A stretch of DNA of 64,000 nucleotides from Paenibacillus sp. OVF10 (GCA_022836915.1 CP094668.1:6014001-6078000), one strand, 5' to 3'; positions 8,881 through 19,484 are shown, numbered from the stretch's first letter. Program-made: numbers and translations. The notes: a model not told the origin generated them from the letters alone.

Positions 8881-9659
8881 ATGACAATTCCAAAAAAGTT
8901 TCTTTATTCGCCATGCTCATTATGATTATGCTGGTTGCCGCCGCTTGCGGTGACAAAGCAGATAACACAGCCGCAACAGAAGAGCCTACCCCGACAGAAA
9001 CAAAGACGGGTACTGATTCTGAACCAGCGAATACAGAAGAAACAGAGAACACAGAACCAGCAAGCGAAGAGTCCAAGGAAACTGATAATTCCCAAGACGT
9101 TGAGCTGGGGACTACGGAAAAAGGTTCTTACACCAATGACTATTTCGGCGTATCTCTGAAATTCCCGGAAGCATGGGAGTTCCAGGATGCTGCAGGCATG
9201 AATGAGCTGACAAGTGCTTCATCCGAAGCGATTGCTGGTGATGATGAAACGAAGAAAAAACAAATTGAGCTGTCCCAGACCAAAACATTGAATCTGCTTA
9301 TGGCTTCAAAGTACCCATTGGACGGAGGTCAAGTTGGCCCATCCGCTATGGCCATTGCTGAGAAAGTAAGCTTGTTGCAAGGCATTCGTACAGGTAAAGA
9401 CTACCTGGAAGCAACCAAAAAATTCATGGTGGATAGCCAGTTCCCTTACGATTATAAAGAAATGACAACGGAAACCATCGGTGGTAAAGAGATGGATCTG
9501 ATGCAAATCACGATGGATCCAGGTGACGGTTCAACCGTTACTCAAGATTACTATAGTACAATTATTGAAGGATATGCTTTCAACTTCATCTTCACTTACA
9601 TGGATGATAAGACCAAAGCCGAGATTGATACCATCAAAAAATCGGTTCAATTCAAATAA
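8881..9659 (+). CDS. secreted lipoprotein with PsbP/DUF1795-like C-terminal domain (one indel)
   Basis: ATG at 8881 follows GGAGGGTAAT. Restoring one A in the run at 8892-8897 joins MTIPKK to the hydrophobic segment MLIMIMLVAAAC, giving a lipobox with Cys about residue 24. Next comes a Thr/Glu/Ser-rich linker, then a folded domain starting KGSYTNDYFGVSLKFPEAWE that resembles the PsbP-like/DUF1795 type domain of many Bacillus lipoproteins. It is expected to be anchored on the outer face of the membrane. Its function is unknown. A strong terminator follows. Confidence 0.7.
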
Positions 9660-9697
9660 TCGCTTTTGATTACTGCCATTATACGAAGATATAACTC

Positions 9698-9741
9698 AAC
9701 CCCGATAACGATCTGTGGAGATCATCGTCGGGGTTCTTTTG
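9698..9741. terminator. intrinsic terminator between convergent genes
   Basis: Hairpin arms AACCCCGATAACGAT and ATCATCGTCGGGGTT followed by CTTTTG on the plus strand. It sits between the lipoprotein gene (plus) and the ABC ATPase (minus) and could serve both. Confidence 0.85.
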
Positions 9742-9770
9742 TATTTGAAAAAGACTATATCTTGCACTAA

Positions 9771-11521
9771 CTAACTAGATATTGCGACCCAATGTCCATC
9801 CGTGACTTCTACCCACTTGGAATGTTCCAGATTATAACGGTCCTCTACTTCAACATTTTCTCTTGTTGTTTCTTTGACAACATGTCTCTTTTTCTTCGCT
9901 TCTACCGCTGGGTCAGGCACAGGAATAGCAGACAGCAATGCCTTGGTGTAAGCATGTTGCGGGTTGGAGTAGAGTTCTTCACTCTCAGCCAGCTCCACAA
10001 TTTTCCCATTATACATGACAGCCACTCGATCACTGATATGTTTAACCATGGACAAGTCATGCGCGATGAAGAGATACGTCAATCCGAGTCGCTGCTGTAA
10101 CTCTTCAAGCAATTGTACGATCTGAGCCTGTATCGACACATCCAGTGCAGACAACGGCTCATCACATACGATGAATTCAGGTTCCACAGCCAGAGCTCGT
10201 GCAATACCGATCCGCTGTCTCTGTCCACCCGAGAATTCATGTGGATAACGCTGCGCATGGGTAGGATCAAGACCCACCATCTCCAGTAGTTCCTCCACCC
10301 GCTTCTCCCGCTGAGATGCTGTACCTGCAAGTTGATGAATATCAAGCGCTTCTCCAATGATATCCATAATCCTCATTTTGGGATTCAGAGATGCATAGGG
10401 GTCTTGGAAAATAATCTGCATATGTCTGCGCATCGTTTTCATCTCTGAAGCTGACAGACGATTGAGCGGGACTCCTTTAAACAGTACATCTCCACCTGTT
10501 GGCTCATGCAACCGCAGAATCGCACGCCCCGTGGTTGATTTTCCGCTGCCGGATTCCCCTACAACGCCGAGTGTCTCTCCTTGACGAATATGGAAACTGA
10601 TATCATTCACAGCCTTTAAGGTATTGCCTTTCCCCAGATTAAAATGTTGTCTGAGTGATTTCACCTCAAGCAACGGCTGATCATCCTCAAGATCTCTCGG
10701 AACCAATGATGCCGGTTTCGGCTTTTTCTTCTGATCCAGACGTGGTAATGCATTCAGAAGTCTAATCGTATACGGGTGTTTGGGATTAGCAAAAATCTCT
10801 GTTGTAGTCCCGGTTTCCACAATCTGTCCTTCTTTCATAACAACAACCCGATCACACATGCCTGCCACTACGCCCAGATCATGCGTGATCAGAATAATCG
10901 ATGTACCCAGTTGGTCCTGCATATCTTTCATCAAATTCAGAATCTGAGCTTGAATTGTAACATCCAGTGCGGTTGTCGGCTCATCGGCAATGAGCAATTC
11001 AGGACGACAAGCAAGTGCAATACCAATCATGACCCGCTGGCGCATGCCTCCGGAGAATTCGTGCGGATACTGGTTGTAGCGTATTTCGCTGCGAGTTATC
11101 CCCACCCGCTCCATCATGGCAATCGCCTGTTTCTTGGCTTCCTTTTTGGACACCTTCTGGTGTTTGATGAGACTCTCGGAGATCTGTTTCCCCACTTTAA
11201 TGGTCGGATTAAGAGAACTCATCGGGTCTTGAAAGATCATGCCAATATCACGCCCACGGATGCTTTCCATCTCTTTCTGCGTTTTATTGGCCAAGTCGAC
11301 CCCTTTAAAAGAATCTCTCCATTTTTCATCTGCGAAGGCGGCGATGCAAGCAGCCTCATAATGGAACGTGCGGTTACACTTTTTCCGCTGCCCGATTCTC
11401 CTACAATGCCCAATGTCTCGCCTTTGCGCACTTCAAAACTCACTTCTCGCACTGCCTGAAACTCACTCTCTCCTGAGTGAAAAGAGACAGATAGATCATT
11501 AACTTTCAATAAAGGTTCCAT
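9771..11521 (-). CDS. peptide-type ABC transporter ATPase with two fused nucleotide-binding domains (one indel)
   Basis: About 583 residues after restoring one G in the run at 11300-11303. It carries two complete NBDs in one chain, as in GsiA/YliA-type proteins and unlike the separate DppD and DppF. NBD1: Walker A GESGSGKS, signature FSGGMRQR, Walker B LLIADEP. NBD2: Walker A GESGSGKSTTGR, signature FSGGQRQR, Walker B FIVCDEP. Each NBD ends with the Opp/Dpp-type C-terminal extension. ATG at 11521 has a GGTGA site; an upstream ATG at 11539 is less likely. It is transcribed away from the two permeases and the binding protein, which it presumably energises. Confidence 0.9.
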
Positions 11522-11576
11522 GTTATCACCAGCTCTCATCCGTATTTCACATACACATATGTATACAATTATTACC

Positions 11577-11605
11577 TTGACAATTGTTTAGACCCTAAAT
11601 AATAT
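11577..11605 (+). promoter_or_regulatory. sigma-A promoter of the permease operon
   Basis: TTGACA at 11577-11582, a 17-base spacer and TAATAT at 11600-11605, about 60 bases before the first permease start. Confidence 0.65.
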
Positions 11606-11663
11606 ATACTATATCAATCGGAATAATGCAATTTAAACCTGAATGAAAGGAGGTACGCTTGGT

Positions 11664-13106
11664 TTGAATCTTGCAGAAAGCAGCAGACTCTCGCGGTTGG
11701 TGCACAATTTAAGTTTTATCTATGGCAAAATGCTGCTTCATCCTTCCTACCGATATGTTCTGTTCATTCTTGGATTACCGATCAATCTGGTCGTGTTTCT
11801 AATATGGCGTTCGAATCGAAAAAATGACGGCTGGGTAGCTGCTAGGCAGACGGCTGAGCAAGAACTGCTCGCTTCTTCCTACCGGAACAAGCTGAAGTTG
11901 GAAGTGGAAGAACAGCTGCGTCGCAAACACCGTTTTTTCCACCAGCAGGTCAGTGAGGGAGAATTCAAGCGTCAGACCGAGGAATGGTTGGAAGAAAGTG
12001 TTCAGGCAGAGTTGAAGGAGCGGACGTCTCGCATACTTCAGGAACAGGGAAGTCACCGTCTTACAATGGCCGATACATTCCACACCCTTATCGACAAACC
12101 ATGGTTTTTCGCGATATCGATTATTCCCGGCTGTCTGATGTATGGCATCCTGTTTTTGTATGGAAATCCTTATCTAAAGTACATATTTGAAAGAATACTG
12201 ATGACGGTATTTGTCATTCTGGGCGTAGCAACACTCGTATTTACGATTTTGTATCTGTCTCCGTTCAACCCGGCAGCTAACATTCTCGGAGAGACAGCAA
12301 CGCAGGAACAGATTGCAGCATTCAATCAGGTGTATGGCTTGGATCAGCCTTATCTTACACAGCTCTGGAACAATATTAAGGGAGTTGCTCTCTTCGACCT
12401 TGGCAAGTCTTTTGCAGGAAATGAAGACGTAACAGCAACGATTGCAAGGAAGTTTCCGATTACATTGACCCTCGCGGTCATCTCCCTGCTGTTAGCACTT
12501 GTCATTGCATTACCCATCGGTATCATCTCAGCGATTAAGCCTAATTCATGGTTCGATTATACATTTATGTTTATCGCTCTGATTGGATTATCGATCCCGA
12601 ATTTCTGGCAAGGACTTATTTTCATTCTGAACTTTTCGATCAAACTGCAGTGGCTTCCCGCCACCTTCAACCCGCAGAACTGGCTGTCGATCATTATGCC
12701 AACCATTGTGCTGGGCACGGGACTTACGGCTGCGGTGGCACGGATGACCCGGTCTTCTACACTGGAAGTCATTCATGAGGATTATGTCATGACTGCCCGC
12801 GCCAAGGGGTTAAGCGAACGTCAGGTCATGCTGAAACACGCTGTACGTAATGCATTGATTCCAATTGTAACGGTGGTTGGACTTCAATTCGGAGCCATGC
12901 TGGGCGGGGCAGCAGTGACGGAGAAAGTGTTTAATATCAGCGGTCTCGGCAGTTACATTGTGGATAAACAATTTATCCCCGATATTCCGAGTATCATGGG
13001 CGGAGTAATCTACACAGCGATTACAATCTCCATTATTAATGTAGCGGTTGATCTGCTGTATGCTTTTATTGATCCAAGAGTGCGTTCCAAGATGAAACAA
13101 TATTAA
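11664..13106 (+). CDS. DppB/OppB-type ABC permease with a 185-residue N-terminal extension
   Basis: The C-terminal 300 residues are a normal DppB-type permease, beginning FERILMTVFVILGVATLVF, with the EAA loop near HEDYVMTARAKGLSERQV. Before this lie about 185 extra residues: one membrane segment (YVLFILGLPINLVVFLIW), a charged, probably coiled-coil stretch rich in Glu, Gln, Lys and Arg (about residues 55-140), and a second membrane segment (WFFAISIIPGCLMYGILFLY). An ATG at 11643 is itself part of the AAAGGAGG site, so TTG at 11664 is the likelier start. It is first in the operon with the second permease and the substrate-binding protein. Confidence 0.85.
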   Translation: MNLAESSRLSRLVHNLSFIYGKMLLHPSYRYVLFILGLPINLVVFLIWRSNRKNDGWVAARQTAEQELLASSYRNKLKLEVEEQLRRKHRFFHQQVSEGEFKRQTEEWLEESVQAELKERTSRILQEQGSHRLTMADTFHTLIDKPWFFAISIIPGCLMYGILFLYGNPYLKYIFERILMTVFVILGVATLVFTILYLSPFNPAANILGETATQEQIAAFNQVYGLDQPYLTQLWNNIKGVALFDLGKSFAGNEDVTATIARKFPITLTLAVISLLLALVIALPIGIISAIKPNSWFDYTFMFIALIGLSIPNFWQGLIFILNFSIKLQWLPATFNPQNWLSIIMPTIVLGTGLTAAVARMTRSSTLEVIHEDYVMTARAKGLSERQVMLKHAVRNALIPIVTVVGLQFGAMLGGAAVTEKVFNISGLGSYIVDKQFIPDIPSIMGGVIYTAITISIINVAVDLLYAFIDPRVRSKMKQY

Positions 13107-13118
13107 AGCAGGTGTACT

Positions 13119-14632
13119 ATGACAAAATCGGGTTCCTTAACACAAGAAATGCGTTTCCGGCTTAAGTCTTCTCGCGAGTACAGTCAGGCGAGCTTCGCTT
13201 GGGTCACGTCCCTTCTCTTGACTGCATTGTTGCTGTTCAACAGTTACGACTGGAGCGGGCAGACGTTCAAACCATTTCTGCTAACGATACTTGGGATCTA
13301 TGTATTCTTCACACTGGTCCAAAGTGTCATCACCCTTCGGATTCGAAAAGACTTGATCCGTACCGGTACGGTCTCTGTTCTAACTCGCAGGTTAGCTTGG
13401 GTTCAGCTACTTGCCATCATTTCAGGCAATATATTTATCGTAACGGCAGCCTTTCATCTGATTCGAAAAGCGAGGAATGTGGAGTATACCTTTGCGGTGT
13501 ATATGCTGTTAACCCAGCTGTTCGTCATCGGTGTATCCGCGTTAAATGTTTTCAAACCCTATGTGGCTGATCACTTTCTGCCAGCCATGGCGGTGCTCAT
13601 ATTTATTCTGATCATCGACCTGGTCGTACTGATTATCGTATCCCGATATAACGCGACCTCTATCCTCCCTCGCTGGATGATCGGTGTCAGTGTAATACTG
13701 ATTCTGACCTCGATCACTGGTAATGTATTTGCACTATTGCTCGGCATTTCCATCATTGGACGCATTCGCAGACAGGGGAAACAAAATCAAACTTCTGGAA
13801 TGATCTGTGGGAGCGCCTTGCTCCGAATATGACTGCCATGTCCGGTTTGTTTTTTATCATTTTTCTGTTCTCGATATCGATCTGCAGCTTTTTTACCTTT
13901 GACTACAGCATGGCTGTGGAAAATAACTACTCGGCTCTGCTTCAACCGCCTTCCCTTGCGTATCCCTTGGGAACGGACGACTTCGGACGATGTTTATTTT
14001 CCCGGATTGTATTTGGTGCCCGGATCTCCTTAATCGTAGGTTGCATGTCGACCATCATTCCTGTATTGATCGGCGGAGTCCTCGGAGCATTCTCCGGTTT
14101 CTACGGAAGGCATACGGATAACATCATCATGCGGCTGCTTGATATTCTCTATGCCATTCCGGGAATTCTGCTCGCCATTGCCATTATTGCGGCGTTTGGA
14201 GCCAATACGGTCAATCTCATTCTGGCGCTGAGTCTGGGTTCAATTCCAACTTACGCCCGTACGATGAGAGCCAGTGTGCTCTATGTATCCACTTTTGAAT
14301 TTGTGGAAGCTGCACGTGCACTGGGGTACAACAATCGTACGATTATTTTCAAACACATTATTCCCAACTCCCTTGCGCCCATGATTATCAAGTCCACACT
14401 CACGATTGGTGGAGCTGTTATCGCTACCAGCAGCTTGAGTTATCTGGGACTCGGCGTGGAGCCGCATATTCCGGAATGGGGTAACATTCTGAAGCTCGGC
14501 AGTACATACCTGGAGACCCACTCTTATCTGGCGATTTATCCAGGGTTGGCTATTATTCTGCTGGTTCTTTCGTTTAACTTCCTCGGTGATGGTCTGCGTG
14601 ATGCGCTTGATCCCAAGCTGGAAAAGGCCTAA
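13119..14632 (+). CDS. DppC/OppC-type ABC permease with a six-helix N-terminal extension (one indel)
   Basis: About 504 residues after restoring one G in GGGG at 13775-13778; as sequenced it appears as two genes that overlap by four bases. The last 275 residues are a normal DppC permease: an N-terminal amphipathic start (FWNDLWERLAPN), the PLGTDDFGRCLFSR motif, and an EAA loop near EFVEAARALGYNNRTI. The first 230 residues hold about six additional membrane helices with no match that I recognise. It starts 13 bases after the first permease, so the two are coupled. Both permeases of this system being extended is unusual. Confidence 0.82.
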
Positions 14633-14705
14633 ATGATTTGTTGAAATGAATGATATAGAAAAAAGAATTCACACATCACACATTCAAGATATGGAGGGTA
14701 ATCCC

Positions 14706-16523
14706 ATGAAAAAACGTACACTGATCTCATTGCTATTAATTCTCGTCATTGTGATTTCCGGCTGCAGTGTAAAAACAAAAACCGAATCCCAGGCGGAGAC
14801 CGCACCAGCGGATACAACAGAAACTGCACAAAAACCGGCTGACATTGAACTGCTCGCCATGAGTTCTTCCGAAAATGATGTAAACATTGTCCGCGACCAA
14901 CTGACCAAAAACGGCTTCAATGTGAAGCTGAACCTGCAGCCGGATTACGGCAGCTTCAAATCCCAGCAGGATGCAGGGAATTATGACATTGCCTTGTCCA
15001 GCTGGACAACGGTAACGGGAAATCCCGATTATGCGGTACGTTCCCTTTTCAAAACAGGTGGAGATTACAGTATCCTTGCAGATGCGGAACTCGATAAACT
15101 CATCGATCAGGCAGCTACTCAAACTCCAGATGAGTACAAAGACACGTACAAACAATTGGAAGATCGCTTGGTAACGGATCAGGCGTATATCGCACCTTTG
15201 TACATTTCCCTGAAAAGTCAGGCTGTGAACAAAGACATTCTGAATGTCGACACCGTTCGTCTCTCCAAATCCCGAGCCATGGCTTGGGAACCGATTGAGT
15301 TCAAGGACAGCTCCAAAAATGCCACAGACCCGTTGATTCTGACGCAAAGTGCATCCGTACTGACTTCCCTTGATCCCATCAAAGGAAACGACGGCTCCAT
15401 CAACCAGTTGAACACCAATATGTATGTACGTCTCGTTAACTTGACAGATGACGATCAGCTGACAGCAGAAGGATCACTGTCCCATAATTTCAGTATTGCT
15501 GAAGGTAATTCGGACTACTACTTCATTCTCAGAGACGATATCAACTTTGCGAAGATTGATAACAAAAAAGCTGTAGATACAGGAGAACGTGTCGGTGCAG
15601 ATGATGTGATCTTCTCCCTGGATCGTGCTAAAAATAAAGATTCCGTTCCGGATCACCGGACGTACAGTCTGCATGAACACATCAAAGAAGCTGAGGTTGT
15701 AACGGATCTGAGTGCATTACAATCCATTAAACAATCCAGCGGTAACGGCACAATCCTCGAAGCATTGGAACAAGGATTGGGCAGCAAAATTACCGAACTT
15801 GTGACTGACAAAACCAAAGCAGATAATAGTGCAGGTAAATATCAGGTCGTTAAACTGACAACAACTGAACCTTTCCCGCAAGTACTGAACTACCTGGCTC
15901 ACCAATCTGCGGGTATCGTGTCCAAAAACAGGTGGAGAGCATCAACACATATGATGTAGCTTCCTTTGACGTCAACAAAGATATTCCTTACGGTGATCAG
16001 AACACGGTGACTGAAGGCGCAGCATACAATAACACCCTTTATACTAGTGGACCTTATATTTTGTCTTATAAAAATGACTATGAAGGTGTATTCTTAAAAA
16101 ATCCGGGATACCGCAAAGGCACTGAATATGCACCAAAAATTGCTCAGGTCAATGTCCGGTTCATCGCGGATGCAGACAGCGCCCTCTGCTCTTCGCAGCA
16201 GTGAAATTCACTTATACTACGGTGTACCTGAAACCAAGTATGATATCATCGAAAATGACAGCAAGCTGAAATTGCAAAGTCTTCCAAGTAACGCTGTCTC
16301 CTATCTGTTGTTCAACACGGCCAATCGTGAAGTTGCCAAGAGCAGTGACCTGAGAAAAGCTGTGCTGTACTCCATTAATCAAGATGAGATTTTGAGTTTC
16401 TACAAGAACAACAAACTCAAAGCATACTCTACAGTAAGCCCGCTCGTTCAGACTGGGAATGAATTGAAAGCTGATCCTGCAAAAGTAAAAGAATTCTTGA
16501 GCAACTATAACGCTTCAAAGTAA
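14706..16523 (+). CDS. substrate-binding lipoprotein, SBP family 5, apparently circularly permuted (two indels)
   Basis: About 605 residues. ATG 14706 after GGAGGG gives MKKRTLISLLLILVIVISGC with lipobox ISGC. Residues of about 45-205 resemble the canonical C-terminal part of OppA/DppA (GFNVKLNLQPDYGSF, YDIALSSW, LDKLIDQAA, YIAPLYISL). From about 208 the canonical N-terminal start appears (LILTQSASVLTSLDPIKGN, then DYYFILRDDINF, GADDVIFSLDRA). The protein ends with the canonical middle (LRKAVLYSINQDEIL, DPAKVKEFL). The junction is inside an uninterrupted frame. A missing A at 15924-15928 and an extra C at 16182-16184 break the frame further on. It is last in the permease operon. Ligand unknown, presumably peptide-like. 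Confidence 0.85.
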
Positions 16524-16532
16524 ACGTATTAC

Positions 16533-16582
16533 AAAAAAGGTTGTCACCAGGATCATCTATTTGATCCTGATGGCAGCCTTTT
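16533..16582. terminator. bidirectional intrinsic terminator
   Basis: Arms AAAAAAGGTTGTCACCAGG and CCTGATGGCAGCCTTTTTT around a short loop, with A/T runs on both sides. It lies between the binding-protein gene and the convergent acetyltransferase. Confidence 0.88.
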
Positions 16583-17226
16583 TTATTCTTCCAGCACACG
16601 GCAATCTGCCAGAACATCGGGGTAATTCCGCATGCTGTCCGCTTCCGTAATTTTGCGAATAACTTTGCACGGTACGCCTGCTGCAAAAGAATGCGGTGGA
16701 ATATCACGAGTCACCACGCTACCTGCTCCGATCACACAGCCGTCTCCAATCGTTACGCCCCGCACACTGTGACGTTTGCCGAGATCCATACATCGTTACC
16801 AATCGTGACCGGTTTGGCATAACATAGCGACTTCACATCACCGTTCTGGTCCACCATATGTCTCCGCTCGCTGGCAATCATGGGGTGAATGGGGGTAACA
16901 ATCGTAACATTGGGTCCAAAACTGGTATAGTCCCCGATTGTCACTTGCGCATCGTCTTGTATCGTCAGATTGTAATTACCGAAGAAGTGATCGCCTATCC
17001 GGGTATGCACACCATAATGAAAGAAGATGGGGCCTTGCATAAATCCACCTTCACCGATCTGCCCCAGTAGCTGTTGCAATATCTGATTCCTTTCCTCAGT
17101 CTGTTCTTCAAAGGTCTGACTGTAACGCTGACTGAGATTATGGGCCCGCCTTTTGATGGTCTTTAATTCCGGATCACTTGGACTAAACAACATGCCCTGC
17201 ATGATTCTCTCTTCTTCACGCATCAT
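16583..17226 (-). CDS. maa: maltose/galactoside O-acetyltransferase-type enzyme (one indel)
   Basis: About 214 residues after restoring one G in the run at 16758-16761. It is a left-handed beta-helix (hexapeptide repeat) acetyltransferase that transfers acetyl from acetyl-CoA to sugars. The N-terminal cap helix (MLFSPSDPELKTIKRRAH) is followed by hexapeptide turns, the IHPM motif with the catalytic His (TPIHPMIASERR), and the C-terminal turns IGNDVWISAN, GVTIGDGCVIGAGSVV and PCKVIRKI. ATG at 17226 follows GAGGAGG. It is slightly longer than the usual 185-205 residues. The physiological acceptor is unknown. Confidence 0.85.
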
Positions 17227-17285
17227 GAATCCTCCTCTACAAGAGTTAGCTTATAAAATAAAAGCCACAGACATGGCCTGTGGGG

Positions 17286-18293
17286 TTATAACGCTTCTGA
17301 TAGAATGCCTGACTTCAACGCCTGAAGCACCATTCCTCGTAACCCAGCATCAAAATCATGTTGGAACGAGTCCTGATGTACAATCTCCGGCAACGACGGC
17401 ATGGGATGATCCTCCCCGTACTTTTGCCACGCCAAATCCAGCTCTTCTCTCTCCACACGTTCCTGATAAATGACAATCTGGTGCGGGGCAACGACGGCAT
17501 TAATCGTTTGCAGAATATGACATACCTGCACTACAAAATCATCTTTGCTCATGTCGCGTTTCCAATCAGGTGAATATGGAAGATACTTGATCTCACCAAA
17601 CATCCCGTTTTTCCCGCGGATCATCTGTCCATTCAACATCATGCCCATACCCGGCGGGTATCGGTTCGGAAAATAAATTCCTGCTACACTCTGTTCCTTC
17701 ATATCCGCATGCTGTGTACAGTATCCGCTAATCGCTGCATTAACATCATTCTCCACGAGAACGTTCAGTTGGAACTCGCTCTCGATCTCCCGTATCAGAT
17801 GTGAATGGATAAGCTCTTCATGACTGCTCACCGTGATATCCCCATCCACGGCTTGCCCCGGAATACCGATGCCGATCATATCAATGGCGGGGTACTCCGC
17901 AACGAAACGCGCGATAAGTTGCAGCATATGCTGTTTATCAAAAGCAGGCAAGATGCTCTCTTCCTTCAGCACAACCTTATTCTCCAGATTCATGACCGTT
18001 GCCGATATCAACTCCTGGCCTTTCATCTCTTTGATGTAAAGAACCAAAGCAAGCTTGAAGTTATAATTATATCGATAAGCCTGAGCAGGACGACCACCGT
18101 TAGAGGGAACCACTTTATCCTGGAACAACTCTCCGCCATCACATAATTCCTGAATCAGCGCATTAATGGTAACAACACTAAGATTGGTTAGTGAAGCTAA
18201 TTGCGGTTTGGTCGCCGTCTCAATCTGCTGCATGACTTCACGCACATTATTCAAATTGATGTATTTCATCATTGTAGCGTTGGCTTTTTTCAT
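17286..18293 (-). CDS. ROK-family transcriptional regulator
   Basis: About 335 residues. An N-terminal winged helix-turn-helix (about 1-60) precedes a ROK sugar-kinase-like domain containing IGIGIPGQAVDGDI and the VENDVNAAISGYC region. The zinc-site cysteine cluster typical of ROK proteins is not evident, and the C-terminal part is shortened. This suggests a regulator that binds a sugar but does not phosphorylate it. ATG at 18293 is close behind GAGAGGG; a TTG at 18329 is the alternative. Neighbouring genes do not reveal a target. It lies just upstream of the maa-type gene on the same strand and may be cotranscribed with it. Confidence 0.8.
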   Translation of the reverse strand: MKKANATMMKYINLNNVREVMQQIETATKPQLASLTNLSVVTINALIQELCDGGELFQDKVVPSNGGRPAQAYRYNYNFKLALVLYIKEMKGQELISATVMNLENKVVLKEESILPAFDKQHMLQLIARFVAEYPAIDMIGIGIPGQAVDGDITVSSHEELIHSHLIREIESEFQLNVLVENDVNAAISGYCTQHADMKEQSVAGIYFPNRYPPGMGMMLNGQMIRGKNGMFGEIKYLPYSPDWKRDMSKDDFVVQVCHILQTINAVVAPHQIVIYQERVEREELDLAWQKYGEDHPMPSLPEIVHQDSFQHDFDAGLRGMVLQALKSGILSEAL

Positions 18294-18437
18294 AACCCTC
18301 TCGTTTCTACTTTGGTTCAATTGAGCCAAAGCAATGGTATGGATGTTATTTCACACCATATCATAACATAATGCCTTATTCGAACACATGAGTTCCATCG
18401 TGCTGGCACTGGATCGAAATCGGCAGAGCTACTTTGT

Positions 18438-18554
18438 TCACTCAAACAAATCATCCATTGACTTCACAGGCTTCACTTCCATCGGCTGATTTGACAAGGC
18501 CATACTGGCATAGGTACCTGCCCATATTATAACTGCCATAATAACGTATACCAT
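18438..18554 (-). CDS. 38-residue single-pass membrane peptide
   Basis: Small open frame with one N-terminal membrane helix (VYVIMAVIIWAGTYASMAL) and a hydrophilic tail ending KSMDDLFE. ATG at 18554 is nine bases after GGGAGG; another ATG at 18558 opens a different frame without a membrane helix. No known family recognised. The strong Shine-Dalgarno and the coherent helix-plus-tail design argue that it is real. Confidence 0.55.
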   Translation of the reverse strand: MVYVIMAVIIWAGTYASMALSNQPMEVKPVKSMDDLFE

Positions 18555-18774
18555 CCATACTTACCTCCCTGTTTCATGCGGATTTATGATTTTGCGATAC
18601 TCATCATATGTGCTTATTTCTTCTGTTAATAAATAAACTTTATAAAGTATATTACGTAAGTATGCGAGGATAATAGTTCTTTGTCAATATGATTTAGATT
18701 TATCCGAGCCCTTTTCAGTCCAAGGAACATGTGGACAACATGACTACAACAACACGTATCATCTCGATGCCCAT

Positions 18775-18821
18775 AAAAAATAGCTGCCAAAAGAATCATT
18801 CAACGAATCTTTCGGCAGCCG
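18775..18821 (-). terminator. intrinsic terminator downstream of the 18843 gene
   Basis: On the minus strand, arms GGCTGCCGAAAGATTCG and GAATGATTCTTTTGGCAGC are followed by TATTTTTTATG. Confidence 0.8.
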
Positions 18822-18842
18822 TTTGTTCAATATACAAGCAAT

Positions 18843-19298
18843 TTATTTAGAATAGATTCGCTGTACAGCAGGCAATAAGGTCACAACTTGAATACCCACT
18901 CCCCATCCAAAATAGACCAAGTGAATAATAGAGACATCCTGAATCCAGTACACCTGCGCCATAATCCAGATGATGAGAGCAAACCCCGTATACAATGAAA
19001 AAGTCCAAGCCCAATAGCGGTCAGGATAGAGATTCAGTCTCTCACCCGGCCCCCAATGAACGTAGCAGATGAGCGAAATAGCAATCATTGTAGGCATCAC
19101 GCCAAGTACCAGCAATAGGATGATTCCCGGAAACAAAAAACTGGCAAATGGAGAATTCTCCAACAAAGATGCGGGCAAATTCACCATACCTCCGGATGGG
19201 TCTATGATTAAAATGACACCTCCAACTATCGCCCCAATTCCCAGCATTCCATGCATCAAAATGAGTAACCACGATCTGCCTATACGCTGCTTCATCAT
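18843..19298 (-). CDS. four-helix membrane protein of unknown function
   Basis: 151 residues with four predicted membrane helices: residues about 10-32, 48-78, 92-112 and 118-145. A hydrophilic WGPGERLNLYPDRYW loop lies between helices two and three. No motif links it to a known family. ATG at 19298 follows GGAGAAATTC. It stands alone with its own terminator. Confidence 0.6.
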   Translation of the reverse strand: MMKQRIGRSWLLILMHGMLGIGAIVGGVILIIDPSGGMVNLPASLLENSPFASFLFPGIILLLVLGVMPTMIAISLICYVHWGPGERLNLYPDRYWAWTFSLYTGFALIIWIMAQVYWIQDVSIIHLVYFGWGVGIQVVTLLPAVQRIYSK

Positions 19299-19455
19299 GA
19301 ATTTCTCCTTCCGGTCTCTGGTTTCTCAACCTCATACAGTCATTCATAGGCGGATTATTATCTAACCCTCTAGTACCATTCTCACACATGCCGTGCATTG
19401 TTCCTGTGCTTCTTTTCACTATATTGGTCTCGAAAATCATTCGTAATGGAAAAAC

Positions 19456-19484
19456 TTGATAAAAGAACGTACGTTCGGTATAAT
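19456..19484 (+). promoter_or_regulatory. sigma-A promoter overlapped by a LexA (SOS) box
   Basis: TTGATA at 19456-19461, a 17-base spacer, and TATAAT at 19479-19484. Inside the spacer GAACGTACGTTC (19465-19476) matches the Bacillus-type LexA/DinR box GAAC-N4-GTTC and is a perfect palindrome. The arrangement predicts repression by LexA and induction by DNA damage. Confidence 0.8.

Noticed and set aside
13775..13832. Two separate permease genes overlapping by ATGA
   Set aside because: One added G in GGGG at 13775-13778 gives a continuous protein with a normal DppC N-terminal segment (FWNDLWERLAPN), so this is a single gene.
18293..18329. TTG at 18329 as start of the ROK regulator
   Set aside because: No ribosome site precedes it, whereas ATG at 18293 follows GAGAGGG and leaves a normal helix-turn-helix.
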